A stretch of 64,000 nt of DNA from Flavobacterium sp. Leaf82. GTDB lineage: Bacteria > Bacteroidota > Bacteroidia > Flavobacteriales > Flavobacteriaceae. A program made the position numbers and the translations under genes. Location of the stretch: the NCBI RefSeq assembly GCF_001422725.1, contig NZ_LMMA01000034.1, forward strand, positions 131,642 to 195,641. The letters are read 5' to 3'. The notes under the pieces were generated by a model, which worked only from the letters and a program-made list of their open reading frames with translations, was not told the DNA's origin and searched no databases. Within the stretch, counting starts at the first letter, position 1; the number at the start of each line of letters is the position of its first letter. Below are positions 51,007 to 59,273 of the stretch, one piece after another.

Positions 51007-52410
51007 ATGATAGATAAATTTGAAATAAAAGGATTGTGGTTTTTACCTCAAAACAAAAATGATAAAGTAACTGGTATATTAAGTTTTGATCCAATTAATG
51101 GTTCTTATTTGGAACTAATCGGTTCTTTAGATGAAAATGAAATGTTTCATACTTCTCAAGAGAAATGCTTTATAATCTTAGGGACTTCAGTTGATAGTGA
51201 AGCAATAACATTATATAACTGTTATTTTAGTTCCAGACAAAGAAGAACATTACGGAATGAAGAAACTGGACCAATAAGTGAAAGATATTATGTCAATTTC
51301 ATTTTAAAAGGTTATCATTTTGAAAATGAGGAATCAATTAAATTTAATACTATTTCAAGTTCACTGCAAAATTTTGACGAGTGGGTAAACATCTCTGGTT
51401 TCCAGAATGATTCTGAGATAAATATTGAAAATTCATATTGTATTAATTATGTCAGGCCAAAAGATATTGAATTTGATCTTCATACTGATCATCGTGGAAA
51501 ATTTACTTTTTTGGTATCAAGACCAAATGTCTATTCTCAAAAAAACGAGTACATTATTCAGGAAACTTGGTTAGAGCTTAATTCTAAAAATGAAAAAAGT
51601 TTAAAAGAAATACGCGAATTACTAACTCGCTTTCAAAATTTTCTAATACTTGGAATATACAAAAGTGTTTTTCCTAATAAAGTTATTCTTTATAATGATA
51701 GTATCCAAAACGATTTTGGTAGAGCTGGTAAATATAGAAAACCAATTGAATTCTATCAAGCTACTCGTAAAAGGAGAAATGAAAAAGAAAAACAATCATT
51801 TGAAATGCTTTTTAATTACACTCAAATTAAAGCGGATTTCCCAAAAATTATAAAAAACTGGTTTGAAAAGTATAATAAATTAAGCCCTGCTTTTAACCTT
51901 TTATTTGATCAATTTTATAATGGTGCTATATTTAACGAAAACACATTTCTCAATTTGGCACAATCTGCTGAAACATTACATTCAAGATTGTATAATCATA
52001 CAAAAATGCCAAAGAATGATTATAAGAAAATGAAACAACACATTTTAGAAGTGTTGCCAATTGAGTATCATAACTGGATGAAAGAACAATTAAACTTTGG
52101 GAATCATTTGGATTTATCTCAAAGACTTACAGAATTGACTGAAAAATATTCAAATGAAGTAATTAATAAAGCTATTCCAGACAAATCTGAGTTTGTTCAA
52201 CAAGTAAAAAATTTAAGAAACTATTATACCCATTATAGCGAGTCACTTGAAAAAAAGATAATTCCTGAGAAGGATTTATTATTTTTATCTGAAAGATTAA
52301 AAATGTTATTAGTTAGTGGATTCTTGTTTGAAATAGGAATGTCAAAAGAAATGTCAAATAAGTTATTTAAAAATGCAAATCAGAATTTATTTAGGCACTT
52401 AACACCTTAG
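51007..52410 (+). CDS. ApeA-like HEPN anti-phage candidate
   Basis: A 467-aa protein. The N-terminal part (FEIKGLWFLPQNKNDKVTGI; GSYLELIGSLDENEMFH; CFIILGTSVDSEAITLYNCY) matches the ApeA N-terminal domain. The C-terminal part is helical and ends with the HEPN RNase signature Arg404-x4-His409 (RNYYTH). ApeA is a reported abortive-type anti-phage protein. It stands alone in the element, next to the mobilization genes, and has a strong shared terminator. Family from memory, defence role inferred. Confidence 0.78.
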   Translation: MIDKFEIKGLWFLPQNKNDKVTGILSFDPINGSYLELIGSLDENEMFHTSQEKCFIILGTSVDSEAITLYNCYFSSRQRRTLRNEETGPISERYYVNFILKGYHFENEESIKFNTISSSLQNFDEWVNISGFQNDSEINIENSYCINYVRPKDIEFDLHTDHRGKFTFLVSRPNVYSQKNEYIIQETWLELNSKNEKSLKEIRELLTRFQNFLILGIYKSVFPNKVILYNDSIQNDFGRAGKYRKPIEFYQATRKRRNEKEKQSFEMLFNYTQIKADFPKIIKNWFEKYNKLSPAFNLLFDQFYNGAIFNENTFLNLAQSAETLHSRLYNHTKMPKNDYKKMKQHILEVLPIEYHNWMKEQLNFGNHLDLSQRLTELTEKYSNEVINKAIPDKSEFVQQVKNLRNYYTHYSESLEKKIIPEKDLLFLSERLKMLLVSGFLFEIGMSKEMSNKLFKNANQNLFRHLTP

Positions 52411-52460
52411 TTTTGAGAAAAACCTTGAATTGTACAGTAAAAGTTACAGGTAATAAAAGA

Positions 52461-52490
52461 AAAAAGAGACTCGAAAAGTCTCTTTTTAAA
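52461..52490. terminator. Bidirectional Rho-independent terminator
   Basis: AAAAAGAGACT and AGTCTCTTTTT form an 11-bp stem around CGAAA. It lies between the convergent ApeA-like and XRE genes and works in both directions. Confidence 0.9.
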
Positions 52491-52512
52491 TTAATATATC
52501 ATTTACAGAAGC

Positions 52513-52929
52513 TTATTTAGCTTTTAGTAATTTTTCCAAATATTCAACTTTATCTTTTTCGGCTTGAACTAAACGTTCATACAATTTTTTATTTTCTTCG
52601 TAAGACTCAATTAATTTGTCTAAAGGATTAAAATGACAAACATTATGTGCACCTATTGGTCCCTGATTAATACTGTTATCACTAAAATTATTAAAATAAT
52701 TAAACACTCCTTCATCAGAAAAATTCTTAATTGCTTCCACGCTTACACCTAAAGCTTTTGCTACCTGTATTAATTTTTCATCATCAATAGTTTCGCTGTT
52801 TTCCAAAATAGAAACAGCCTGCTGGTTTGTTCCCATAGCCTGTGCTAATGCTTCCTGCTTCATGTCTTTTAGTTCACGAATACGGCTAATTTTTCGCCCT
52901 ATGTGATTTGGTTTTGTTAATGTACTCAT
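52513..52929 (-). CDS. XRE-family transcriptional regulator
   Basis: A 138-aa protein with an N-terminal helix-turn-helix (GRKISRIRELKDMKQEALAQ; GTNQQAVSILENS) and a C-terminal coiled coil (PLDKLIESYEENKKLYERLV). It is a paralogue of 35055-35462. It is divergent from the HEPN-like operon and probably controls it through the palindrome at 52993-53021. TATCTTTG at 52934-52941 on the minus strand fits a -7 box but lies only four bases from the start codon, which would give a nearly leaderless mRNA. Confidence 0.85.
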   Translation of the reverse strand: MSTLTKPNHIGRKISRIRELKDMKQEALAQAMGTNQQAVSILENSETIDDEKLIQVAKALGVSVEAIKNFSDEGVFNYFNNFSDNSINQGPIGAHNVCHFNPLDKLIESYEENKKLYERLVQAEKDKVEYLEKLLKAK

Positions 52930-52992
52930 AGCTCAAAGATAATAATTAAGAATAAAAAAGTAAGACTTATGTATGATACATAATTTAGTCTT

Positions 52993-53021
52993 GTACGGTA
53001 CGGGACAAATTGATACCGTAC
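52993..53021. promoter_or_regulatory. Palindromic operator candidate
   Basis: GTACGGTA (52993-53000) and TACCGTAC (53014-53021) are exact complements separated by 13 bp. The whole lies in the intergenic region between the divergent XRE and HEPN-like genes, 64 bp from the first and 83 bp from the second start. It is a likely binding site for the XRE protein. Confidence 0.6.
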
Positions 53022-53103
53022 CATACGAGTAATTGCTTACTTGCCTGTGTGTTAGTCAAAAATACAAATTTTCAGACAAGTATTAACTAAATAATGTAAA
53101 ATT

Positions 53104-53955
53104 ATGAAAGCAATTGAGAACGAAGGATTACAGGCAATTAGCAAAATTATTGTTGAGAGTATCAGTACAAGCAGTATATACTGCTTTGGAGAAAAGAAAA
53201 ATATTCAAGAACTTCAAAACCCATTTCAGGAGTTTATTTCAGGAAAAAAAGAACATACTCATTTTTATCTGATGGTATTAACAGATGAATATGTTATTAA
53301 TGCCGTTGCCGATATCAGCGATATTATAAAGAATAAAACCGAAAATCGTTATACAGTAACGCTGTTATTGTATAAAGCAAAATATGGTCATTACCTCTCG
53401 CCAAATCAACGCTATTTTTACCATCAGGTTTTAACCAAAGGATATAAAGTTTACGAGCGTGAGAATACGCCTTTGAATATTTCTTTTGATGAAACTCCAA
53501 AACGTAAAATTGATTCTATAAAATTCTATTGGGAAAATAGAAAAAAAATTGCTGAAAGCTTTTTAAAAAGCGAAAATCAAATTGATTATATGGATACTGG
53601 ATTTGTTCAGGATTCCATGATGCATACGGCTGTAGAGCAAATATGCTTAGGTCTTATTAATGTGTTTTTGGGATATTATCCCGATCATTTTTCAATGGGA
53701 TATTTATTTGATATCTGTGAAATATTCACACCGCTTACTTCTGATATGTTTCCAAGAGCCACCAGCGAAGATAAAAGGCTGTTTGAATTATTAAAAACGA
53801 ATCCAAACTCACTTCGCTGGGCTAAGGTTAAAGAATCATGCTTAATAGATACTGAACTTATGGATAAAAGATGCTGTCTTTTTTATGAAAAAGCTATAGA
53901 GATTGCAGAGGCAGAATTACTGCGTCAAGAAAAATTGTCAGTTTCGGAATCATAA
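53104..53955 (+). CDS. HEPN-like protein, first gene of island operon
   Basis: A 283-aa protein. The N-terminal part (ISTSSIYCFGEKKN; THFYLMVLTDEYVINAVADI) has the look of a degenerate nucleotidyltransferase-like domain. The C-terminal part (MHTAVEQICLGLINVFLG, YYPDHFSMGYLFDICEIF) matches the helical HEPN pattern. The next gene product (53967-54800) is similarly arranged. The pairing of a nucleotidyltransferase-like and a HEPN part recalls MNT-HEPN toxin-antitoxin systems, but no Rx4-6H RNase motif was found. Function unproven. Confidence 0.6.
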   Translation: MKAIENEGLQAISKIIVESISTSSIYCFGEKKNIQELQNPFQEFISGKKEHTHFYLMVLTDEYVINAVADISDIIKNKTENRYTVTLLLYKAKYGHYLSPNQRYFYHQVLTKGYKVYERENTPLNISFDETPKRKIDSIKFYWENRKKIAESFLKSENQIDYMDTGFVQDSMMHTAVEQICLGLINVFLGYYPDHFSMGYLFDICEIFTPLTSDMFPRATSEDKRLFELLKTNPNSLRWAKVKESCLIDTELMDKRCCLFYEKAIEIAEAELLRQEKLSVSES

Positions 53956-53966
53956 AAGTAGAAGCT

Positions 53967-54800
53967 ATGTACTGCAATATTCTGACCCAGAAAGAACATC
54001 CAAAATATTGGGCTGTGAAGAAAATGACTAAACTTCTTCTGGAGTTTGTAGAAGCTGACTGCATTTATTTTTCCGAATCAGATTTAGAATCAAAAATCGG
54101 TATTATGACTGTAGTGATAAGCAGGGAAAGCCTGCATTATTATGACGATGTAAATGACCATTTATGGAAAGTAATCCAGAATCATAATGAGTTTGTATTC
54201 TGTTTTTTTAACAGGGACTGCATTAAGGATGAATTGAAAAGAGGAAACCTATTTTTTGTTTTCCATTGCAAAGAAACGGAGCTCATATATAAAAATTCTG
54301 GACAGAAGACGGTTTTGGATATCGGAAATATAAAAATGAAACGGCTTTTAAAACAAACAGGGAAAAGATATTCAATGTGGAGATCAGAAGCAAGCACTAT
54401 AGGCAGGGATTTTAAGTATCATCACAAAAACAACAACCATTTAATGGCTCTGTATGTTCTGCACCAGCAGTTCCGATATATGTTTATAAATGCTTCATGG
54501 TTCATTACAGGGGAATGGATTCCTCATGAAAACCTCTCAGACCAGCAGGAGCATATCGGTGCCTTTAATGCATCTCTAGGCAAAGTATTTGACTCAGGCA
54601 ATCAAAAAGAAAAGGAAGTCTTAGAAAAGATTGAATTAGCACGTAAAGCAGTTCAATGGGGAGAGGAGGCTGATTCATTTGATGCAGAGACAGTAGATTA
54701 TGCAAATGAGAAACTACAATGGATCAAAAATGTGATTCAGGAAATATTTCAGGAGCAGAGAAAAAAAATTAAAGAAATATTTAAAGATTATGGAAACTGA
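53967..54800 (+). CDS. HEPN-like protein, second gene of island operon
   Basis: A 277-aa protein, 11 bp after the previous gene. The N-terminal alpha/beta part (YFSESDLESKIGIMTVVISR; FVFCFFNRDCIKDELKRGN) is followed by a helical part with HHKNNNHLMALYVLHQQFRY and MFINASWFITGEWIPHENL, the HEPN layout. The long C-terminal helix is charged (EIFQEQRKKIKEIFKDYGN). It overlaps the next gene by 11 bp. It is a diverged relative of the first gene. Confidence 0.58.
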   Translation: MYCNILTQKEHPKYWAVKKMTKLLLEFVEADCIYFSESDLESKIGIMTVVISRESLHYYDDVNDHLWKVIQNHNEFVFCFFNRDCIKDELKRGNLFFVFHCKETELIYKNSGQKTVLDIGNIKMKRLLKQTGKRYSMWRSEASTIGRDFKYHHKNNNHLMALYVLHQQFRYMFINASWFITGEWIPHENLSDQQEHIGAFNASLGKVFDSGNQKEKEVLEKIELARKAVQWGEEADSFDAETVDYANEKLQWIKNVIQEIFQEQRKKIKEIFKDYGN

Positions 54801-55140
54801 TGAAATTAAAAAACTCGAAGAAATCAAAGCATTAAGCGCAAGACTTTTTACTACTCTGAAACCAATGCATGATAAAAGGGGAATGTATAATGCAGAGATA
54901 AGAGTTTACGATTATTACGAACTTGCTTCGGTTATCACAAATCTTATAAAGCTATGCATTATTGCTGTAGATCAGGACAGTGCAGAAGTTCCGCATACTG
55001 TTGAAAATCAAAATATTGATATTGGACTTATATTAGGAATTGCGCTTCAGCTGTTTCCAATTGATGAATTTGAGCTTATAACTGAAATAAGTTATTTGTA
55101 TAATGATCAGAAGGATGAAACTAAAGCTGATTATGAATGA
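54790..55140 (+). CDS. Small helical protein, third gene of island operon
   Basis: A 116-aa acidic helical protein (METDEIKKLEEIKALSARLF; YDYYELASVITNLIKLCIIA). It overlaps the preceding gene by 11 bp and so is almost certainly co-translated. Its size and position suggest an accessory or antitoxin-like partner, but this is inference. No family recognised. Confidence 0.62.
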   Translation: METDEIKKLEEIKALSARLFTTLKPMHDKRGMYNAEIRVYDYYELASVITNLIKLCIIAVDQDSAEVPHTVENQNIDIGLILGIALQLFPIDEFELITEISYLYNDQKDETKADYE

Positions 55141-55238
55141 CCACACCGTATTTATGGACATATTATGTCCATGATATTGATGAAAATGTATATTACCTTT
55201 ACTATCATCCCTGCCATATTTTGAACGGGGTAAAATAA
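55137..55238 (+). CDS. Possible 33-aa small protein, fourth gene of operon
   Basis: An ATG overlapping the stop of the previous gene (ATGA) opens a 33-codon frame starting MTTPYLWTYYVHDIDENV and rich in tyrosine. The tight coupling and the following terminator (55283-55307) favour translation. The perfect 9-1-9 palindrome ATGGACATA-T-TATGTCCAT (55154-55172) lies inside it, so the DNA may instead be a site. Low confidence. Confidence 0.35.
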   Translation: MTTPYLWTYYVHDIDENVYYLYYHPCHILNGVK

Positions 55239-55282
55239 AAAAACTATTTTAAATTTATAGTGAAGAGTGATTGTGGAACAAG

Positions 55283-55307
55283 AAAGACCAGGGATGGTCT
55301 TTTTTTA
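55283..55307 (+). terminator. Rho-independent terminator
   Basis: AAAGACCA and TGGTCTTT form an 8-bp stem with a GGGA loop, followed by TTTTT. It ends the HEPN-like operon 17 bp before the small recombinase-leader gene. Confidence 0.88.
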
Positions 55308-55323
55308 ATGAAGGGGGAATCAA

Positions 55324-55602
55324 ATGGAGAGCGATGAAAGAATTGAAAGAGGGAAATTAACAGCAGAGCAAGCTGTAAAAATGCTAAAAGAAGAGAATGT
55401 AGATATAACAATTGACCAAGCAAGGATAATCTTGGAATTTATGCGCAAACTAGCGAGAATAACCGTGTCTAATTTTTTAAATCAGCAAAATGAAACAAAT
55501 AGCAGACCTATACGTGAGAGTGAGTACAGACGAACAAGCCGACAAAGGATATTCACAAAGAAACCAAGAAGAAGTACTAAAAAAGTACTGTCAGATAAAT
55601 AA
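55324..55602 (+). CDS. Small protein preceding the recombinase (C-terminus overlaps it)
   Basis: A 92-aa protein. Residues 1-55 (MESDERIERGKLTAEQAVKM; LEFMRKLARITVSNFL) are conserved upstream of Bacteroidota serine recombinases from memory. The last 37 residues are read from the recombinase coding DNA in another frame and are arginine-rich. The 113-bp overlap is unusually long, and the native protein may normally stop before the recombinase start. It may regulate or accompany the recombinase. Confidence 0.6.
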   Translation: MESDERIERGKLTAEQAVKMLKEENVDITIDQARIILEFMRKLARITVSNFLNQQNETNSRPIRESEYRRTSRQRIFTKKPRRSTKKVLSDK

Positions 55603-57046
55603 CATTGCCATACGTGATATTATATATGAAGATCATTCTGCCAAAACATTTCTTAGGCCAAAATGGAAATTATTACTGGTAAATTTAAAAAAGTTCAAAA
55701 ATAAAACAGATCTGGTCTTGTTTACTAAATGGGATCGTTTCAGCAGAAACGCAGGGGATGCTTATCAAATGATCAGCACCTTAAGAAAACTCGGAGTAGA
55801 ACCACAAGCAATAGAACAGCCTTTAGATTTATCTGTTCCTGAAAACAAAATGATGCTTGCTTTTTATCTGGCTGTTCCTGAAGTAGAAAATGACAGAAGA
55901 GCATTAAATGTTTTTCATGGAATGCGAAGAGCAAAGAAGGAAGGTAGATATGTTAGTCAGGCTCCCATTGGATATGTAAACAAATCTAAAGATGATGGTA
56001 GTAAATATATCGCTATTAAAGAGCCGGAAGCGTCTATAATGCGCTGGGCATTTAATGAAATTGCCCAAGGTATTTTCAGTACTGAAGATATTCATCGTCT
56101 GGCAAGGAAAAAAGGAATAAAAACAGGAAAACATAGCTTTTGGCTTGCAGTAAGAAATCCTTTGTATTGCGGAAAAATAAAAGTCCCTCAGTATAAGGAT
56201 GAGGAAAGCTATTTAGCCAACGGACAGCATGAAGCAATAATAAGCGAGGAATTGTTTTATAAAGTTCAAGATGTGGTGGACGGAAGAAAGAAAGTAATTC
56301 GTCCCAAAGTTGAAACTATATTAGACCTTCCTCTTCGAGGTTTTTTAACTTGTCCAGTATGCGGAAAAGTGTTGTCAGGGAGTAAATCAAAAGGGCGTAA
56401 TCAATATTACGCCTATTACCATTGTTATAAAGGATGTACACATCGCTCAAATGCAGAGGAAGTAAATCAAATATTTATAAAAGAACTTTTAAAATATGCT
56501 CCAAAAAGAGAATATAAAAAAGTTTACAGCATTATAATTCTAGAAGCATATAAAGAACAAACAAGAGAAAGACAAAATGAAAAATCTCAATTATTAAATC
56601 AAATAAAAGACTATGAAGGCAGGTTGAGTAAGGCTAGAGATTTGCTAATGACAAATCAAATTGATTCAGCAGATTATAGAGATATAAAATCTGATTATGG
56701 AGAAACATTAGTAAGACTTCAAGCAAAATATTCAGGACTGAATACGGATCAGGATGATATTGAAAAACTGCTTAATCAGGGAATTGAAAATTTATTTAGA
56801 ATTCATTCTATCTATGATAATTCTGAATTTGTGGCTTGTCGTGATTTAATTGGTTCAATATATCCTGAGAATTTGATATATGATGGAATTGGATTTCGAA
56901 CCACAAGAATCAATGAAGCAGTTCAGCTAATGTACTTAATTAATGAGCAATTAGACCAAAATAAAAAAGAGACAAATCAGAATATTTCTAACTTGTCTCT
57001 TATGGTGGGCGATGAGGGGTTCGAACCCCCGACCCCCTCGGTGTAA
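55490..57046 (+). CDS. Large serine recombinase/integrase of the island
   Basis: A 518-aa large serine recombinase. The resolvase catalytic domain has DLYVRVSTDEQADKGYS (Ser12 the nucleophile) and FTKWDRFSRN. A recombinase domain follows (GIKTGKHSFWLAVRNPLYCG), then a zinc ribbon (CPVCGKVLSGSKSK with a later CYKGC) and a coiled coil. The last residues, VGDEGFEPPTPSV, are encoded by the antisense strand of the tRNA-Val gene, so the stop codon lies inside the tRNA. It is the probable integrase of the element. Confidence 0.92.
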   Translation: MKQIADLYVRVSTDEQADKGYSQRNQEEVLKKYCQINNIAIRDIIYEDHSAKTFLRPKWKLLLVNLKKFKNKTDLVLFTKWDRFSRNAGDAYQMISTLRKLGVEPQAIEQPLDLSVPENKMMLAFYLAVPEVENDRRALNVFHGMRRAKKEGRYVSQAPIGYVNKSKDDGSKYIAIKEPEASIMRWAFNEIAQGIFSTEDIHRLARKKGIKTGKHSFWLAVRNPLYCGKIKVPQYKDEESYLANGQHEAIISEELFYKVQDVVDGRKKVIRPKVETILDLPLRGFLTCPVCGKVLSGSKSKGRNQYYAYYHCYKGCTHRSNAEEVNQIFIKELLKYAPKREYKKVYSIIILEAYKEQTRERQNEKSQLLNQIKDYEGRLSKARDLLMTNQIDSADYRDIKSDYGETLVRLQAKYSGLNTDQDDIEKLLNQGIENLFRIHSIYDNSEFVACRDLIGSIYPENLIYDGIGFRTTRINEAVQLMYLINEQLDQNKKETNQNISNLSLMVGDEGFEPPTPSV

Positions 57047-57080
57047 ACGAGGTGCTCTGAACCAGCTGAGCTAATCGCCC
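57003..57080 (-). tRNA. tRNA-Val(TAC)
   Basis: Read on the minus strand it starts GGGCGATTAGCTCAGCTGG, has the anticodon stem CCTCG/CGAGG around TTTACAC (anticodon TAC), the T arm GGGGGTTCGAACCCC, acceptor ATCGCCC and an encoded CCA at 57003-57005. The first 44 bases from its 3' end overlap the end of the serine recombinase frame. Confidence 0.97.
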
Positions 57081-57290
57081 TATTTTACTAGGTCGCTATC
57101 ATTTCGTGATTGTGAGTGCAAATATACAGCTAGATTTTGTATTTGCAAGCGTTTTTTGAAATAAAATGAAATATTTTTTTGCTTTTTTATTTACTAATCT
57201 ATTTTTCAGCTTCTTAAAAAATAAATAAAAATGCTATTTCCTTACATTTAGTTAAAAATACAGATCACAAAGTCTAATTTATAATAATCC

Positions 57291-57321
57291 TTTGTATTCA
57301 TTTGCTATAATCATACATTTG
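57291..57321 (+). promoter_or_regulatory. Consensus promoter of the ABC exporter
   Basis: TTTG (57291-57294), exactly 19 bp, and TACATTTG (57314-57321), which fits TAnnTTTG. The start codon at 57344 would then have a leader of only ~15 nt, which supports that start over an upstream TTG. Confidence 0.85.
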
Positions 57322-57343
57322 TAAACCTTAATTGTATACTCAA

Positions 57344-59131
57344 ATGGCAAGATTTAAAGAAAATGATTTACCCAAATCAAAAATTACCGCTACTTCACTT
57401 AACAAAGCAACAATAATATTCAAATACGCCGGAAAACACCAATGGAAATTTTATGTTGGACTGGTTTTCCTTTTGCTTACAGGAGCCACTGCCCTCGCCT
57501 TTCCTAAATTAATGGGAATGCTGATTGATTGTGTAAAAAACAAAGACAATGATCAGGCAAACCAAATCGCATTAGGATTAATTGTGATTTTGTTCCTGCA
57601 ATCCTTTTGCTCGTTTTTCAGATTATCATTGTTTGTCAATTTTACCGAAAATACACTGGCAAACCTGCGTTTGTCTTTATATACCAATTTAGTAAAATTG
57701 CCAATGACTTTCTTTTCTCAAAAAAGAGTTGGAGAATTAAACAGCCGTATCAGCGCAGATATTACTCAGATCCAGGATACGTTAACGTCGACGATTGCAG
57801 AGTTTCTGCGTCAATTTATACTTATTATAGGCGGCGTTATTTTATTGGCTACAGAAAGCTTTAAATTAACCTTATTAATGTTGGCTGTAGTTCCTCTTGT
57901 AGCGGTTGCTGCTGTAATCTTTGGACGTTTTATTCGAAAATATTCAAAACAAGTACAGGATCAGGTTGCAGAAAGTCAGGTTATTGTCGAAGAAACCATG
58001 CAGGGAATTAGTATCGTAAAAGCTTTTGCAAACGAATGGTACGAAGTTGCCCGTTATAAAGGTAAAATTAGCGAAGTTGTAAAATTGGCCATCAAAGGTG
58101 GTAAATACAGAGGTTATTTTGCATCGTTTATTATTTTCTGCTTATTTGGAGCCATCGTTGCCGTTGTGTGGTACGGAGTTCGTTTAAGCATTGCGGGCGA
58201 AATGAGCGTTGGACAATTAATCTCTTTTGTATTGTATTCTACATTTGTTGGTGCTTCTTTTGGCGGAATTGCCGAGTTATATGCACAAATTCAAAAAGCA
58301 ATTGGAGCTACAGAAAGGGTTTTTGAATTATTAGAAGAAACTCCTGAGAAAATAAATGCTGTACAAAATACAACTCCGCTGGAAAAAATAAAGGGAAATG
58401 TTTCTTTTAAAAATGTTGCCTTTAGTTATCCTTCAAGAAAAGAAGTTCAGGTTCTTAAAGATGTAAATTTTACTGCTGAATTTGGACAAAAAATCGCGAT
58501 TGTAGGTCCAAGTGGAGCAGGAAAATCAACTATATCGTCTCTATTGCTGCGTTTCTATGATATTACATCGGGAGAAATCACAGTTGATGGAAAAAATATC
58601 TACGAATATGATCTTGAAAATCTTCGTGGTAATATGAGTATTGTTCCTCAGGATGTAATTTTATTTGGAGGAACGATCAAGGAGAATATTGCTTACGGAA
58701 AACCTGATGCAACGAACGAAGAAATTATTCTGGCAGCAAAACAAGCAAACGCTTTTAACTTTGTAGAAGGATTCCCTGAAAAATTTGAAACAGTCGTAGG
58801 AGAACGCGGTGTAAAATTATCCGGAGGACAACGCCAGCGTATTGCAATTGCGAGAGCATTACTTAAAAATCCACGTATTTTAATATTAGACGAAGCAACA
58901 TCATCTTTAGATAGTGAAAGCGAAAAATTAGTTCAGGAAGCCTTAGAAGTCTTAATGGAAGGAAGAACAAGCATTATCATTGCGCACCGACTTTCGACTA
59001 TTAGAAACGCTGATAAAATTCTGGTTCTTGATAATGGAAAAATAACCGAAGAAGGAACACATCAGGAATTGATAACCCTTGAAAACGGAACTTATAAAAA
59101 CCTAAGTAATCTTCAGTTTAGTAATTATTAG
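57344..59131 (+). CDS. ABC exporter, MsbA/half-transporter type
   Basis: A 595-aa protein. Six membrane helices lie in residues 30-310. The nucleotide-binding domain has Walker A GPSGAGKST, Q-loop PQDVILFGGTIKENI, signature LSGGQRQRI and Walker B ILILDEATSSLDSESE. As a fused permease-ATPase, it works as a dimer and exports a lipid or drug. Its role in Flavobacterium may be lipid A flipping, but this is a family guess. It ends before two tandem hairpins. Confidence 0.94.
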   Translation: MARFKENDLPKSKITATSLNKATIIFKYAGKHQWKFYVGLVFLLLTGATALAFPKLMGMLIDCVKNKDNDQANQIALGLIVILFLQSFCSFFRLSLFVNFTENTLANLRLSLYTNLVKLPMTFFSQKRVGELNSRISADITQIQDTLTSTIAEFLRQFILIIGGVILLATESFKLTLLMLAVVPLVAVAAVIFGRFIRKYSKQVQDQVAESQVIVEETMQGISIVKAFANEWYEVARYKGKISEVVKLAIKGGKYRGYFASFIIFCLFGAIVAVVWYGVRLSIAGEMSVGQLISFVLYSTFVGASFGGIAELYAQIQKAIGATERVFELLEETPEKINAVQNTTPLEKIKGNVSFKNVAFSYPSRKEVQVLKDVNFTAEFGQKIAIVGPSGAGKSTISSLLLRFYDITSGEITVDGKNIYEYDLENLRGNMSIVPQDVILFGGTIKENIAYGKPDATNEEIILAAKQANAFNFVEGFPEKFETVVGERGVKLSGGQRQRIAIARALLKNPRILILDEATSSLDSESEKLVQEALEVLMEGRTSIIIAHRLSTIRNADKILVLDNGKITEEGTHQELITLENGTYKNLSNLQFSNY

Positions 59132-59151
59132 ATATAAAAATATCAAAAACA

Positions 59152-59182
59152 AACCCGACAGGTTTTTAAAACCTGTCGGGTT
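59152..59182. repeat. Palindromic repeat AACCCGACAGGTTTT
   Basis: A near-perfect 15-bp stem: AACCCGACAGGTTTT and AAAACCTGTCGGGTT around TA. It is a repeat word common in flavobacterial intergenic DNA from memory and may also stop transcription. Confidence 0.72.
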
Positions 59183-59194
59183 AAAAAAGTCAAT

Positions 59195-59227
59195 AAAAAA
59201 AGCTCCAATGCAAATTGGAGCTTTTTT
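59195..59227. terminator. Bidirectional Rho-independent terminator
   Basis: AAAAAAGCTCCAAT and ATTGGAGCTTTTTT form a 14-bp stem with a 5-nt loop between the convergent ABC exporter and proline dehydrogenase genes. A 7-bp tandem repeat (AAACTGT, about 3.5 copies, 59237-59262) follows. Confidence 0.9.
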
Positions 59228-59273
59228 ATTTATTATAAACTGTAAACTGTAAACTGTAAACTGAGACAGAAAA

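Noticed and set aside
37576..57010. Repeats A/B as the left attachment site of the tRNA-Val element
   Set aside because: Beyond TGGTGG they do not match the tRNA-Val end, so an att pairing is not supported by sequence.
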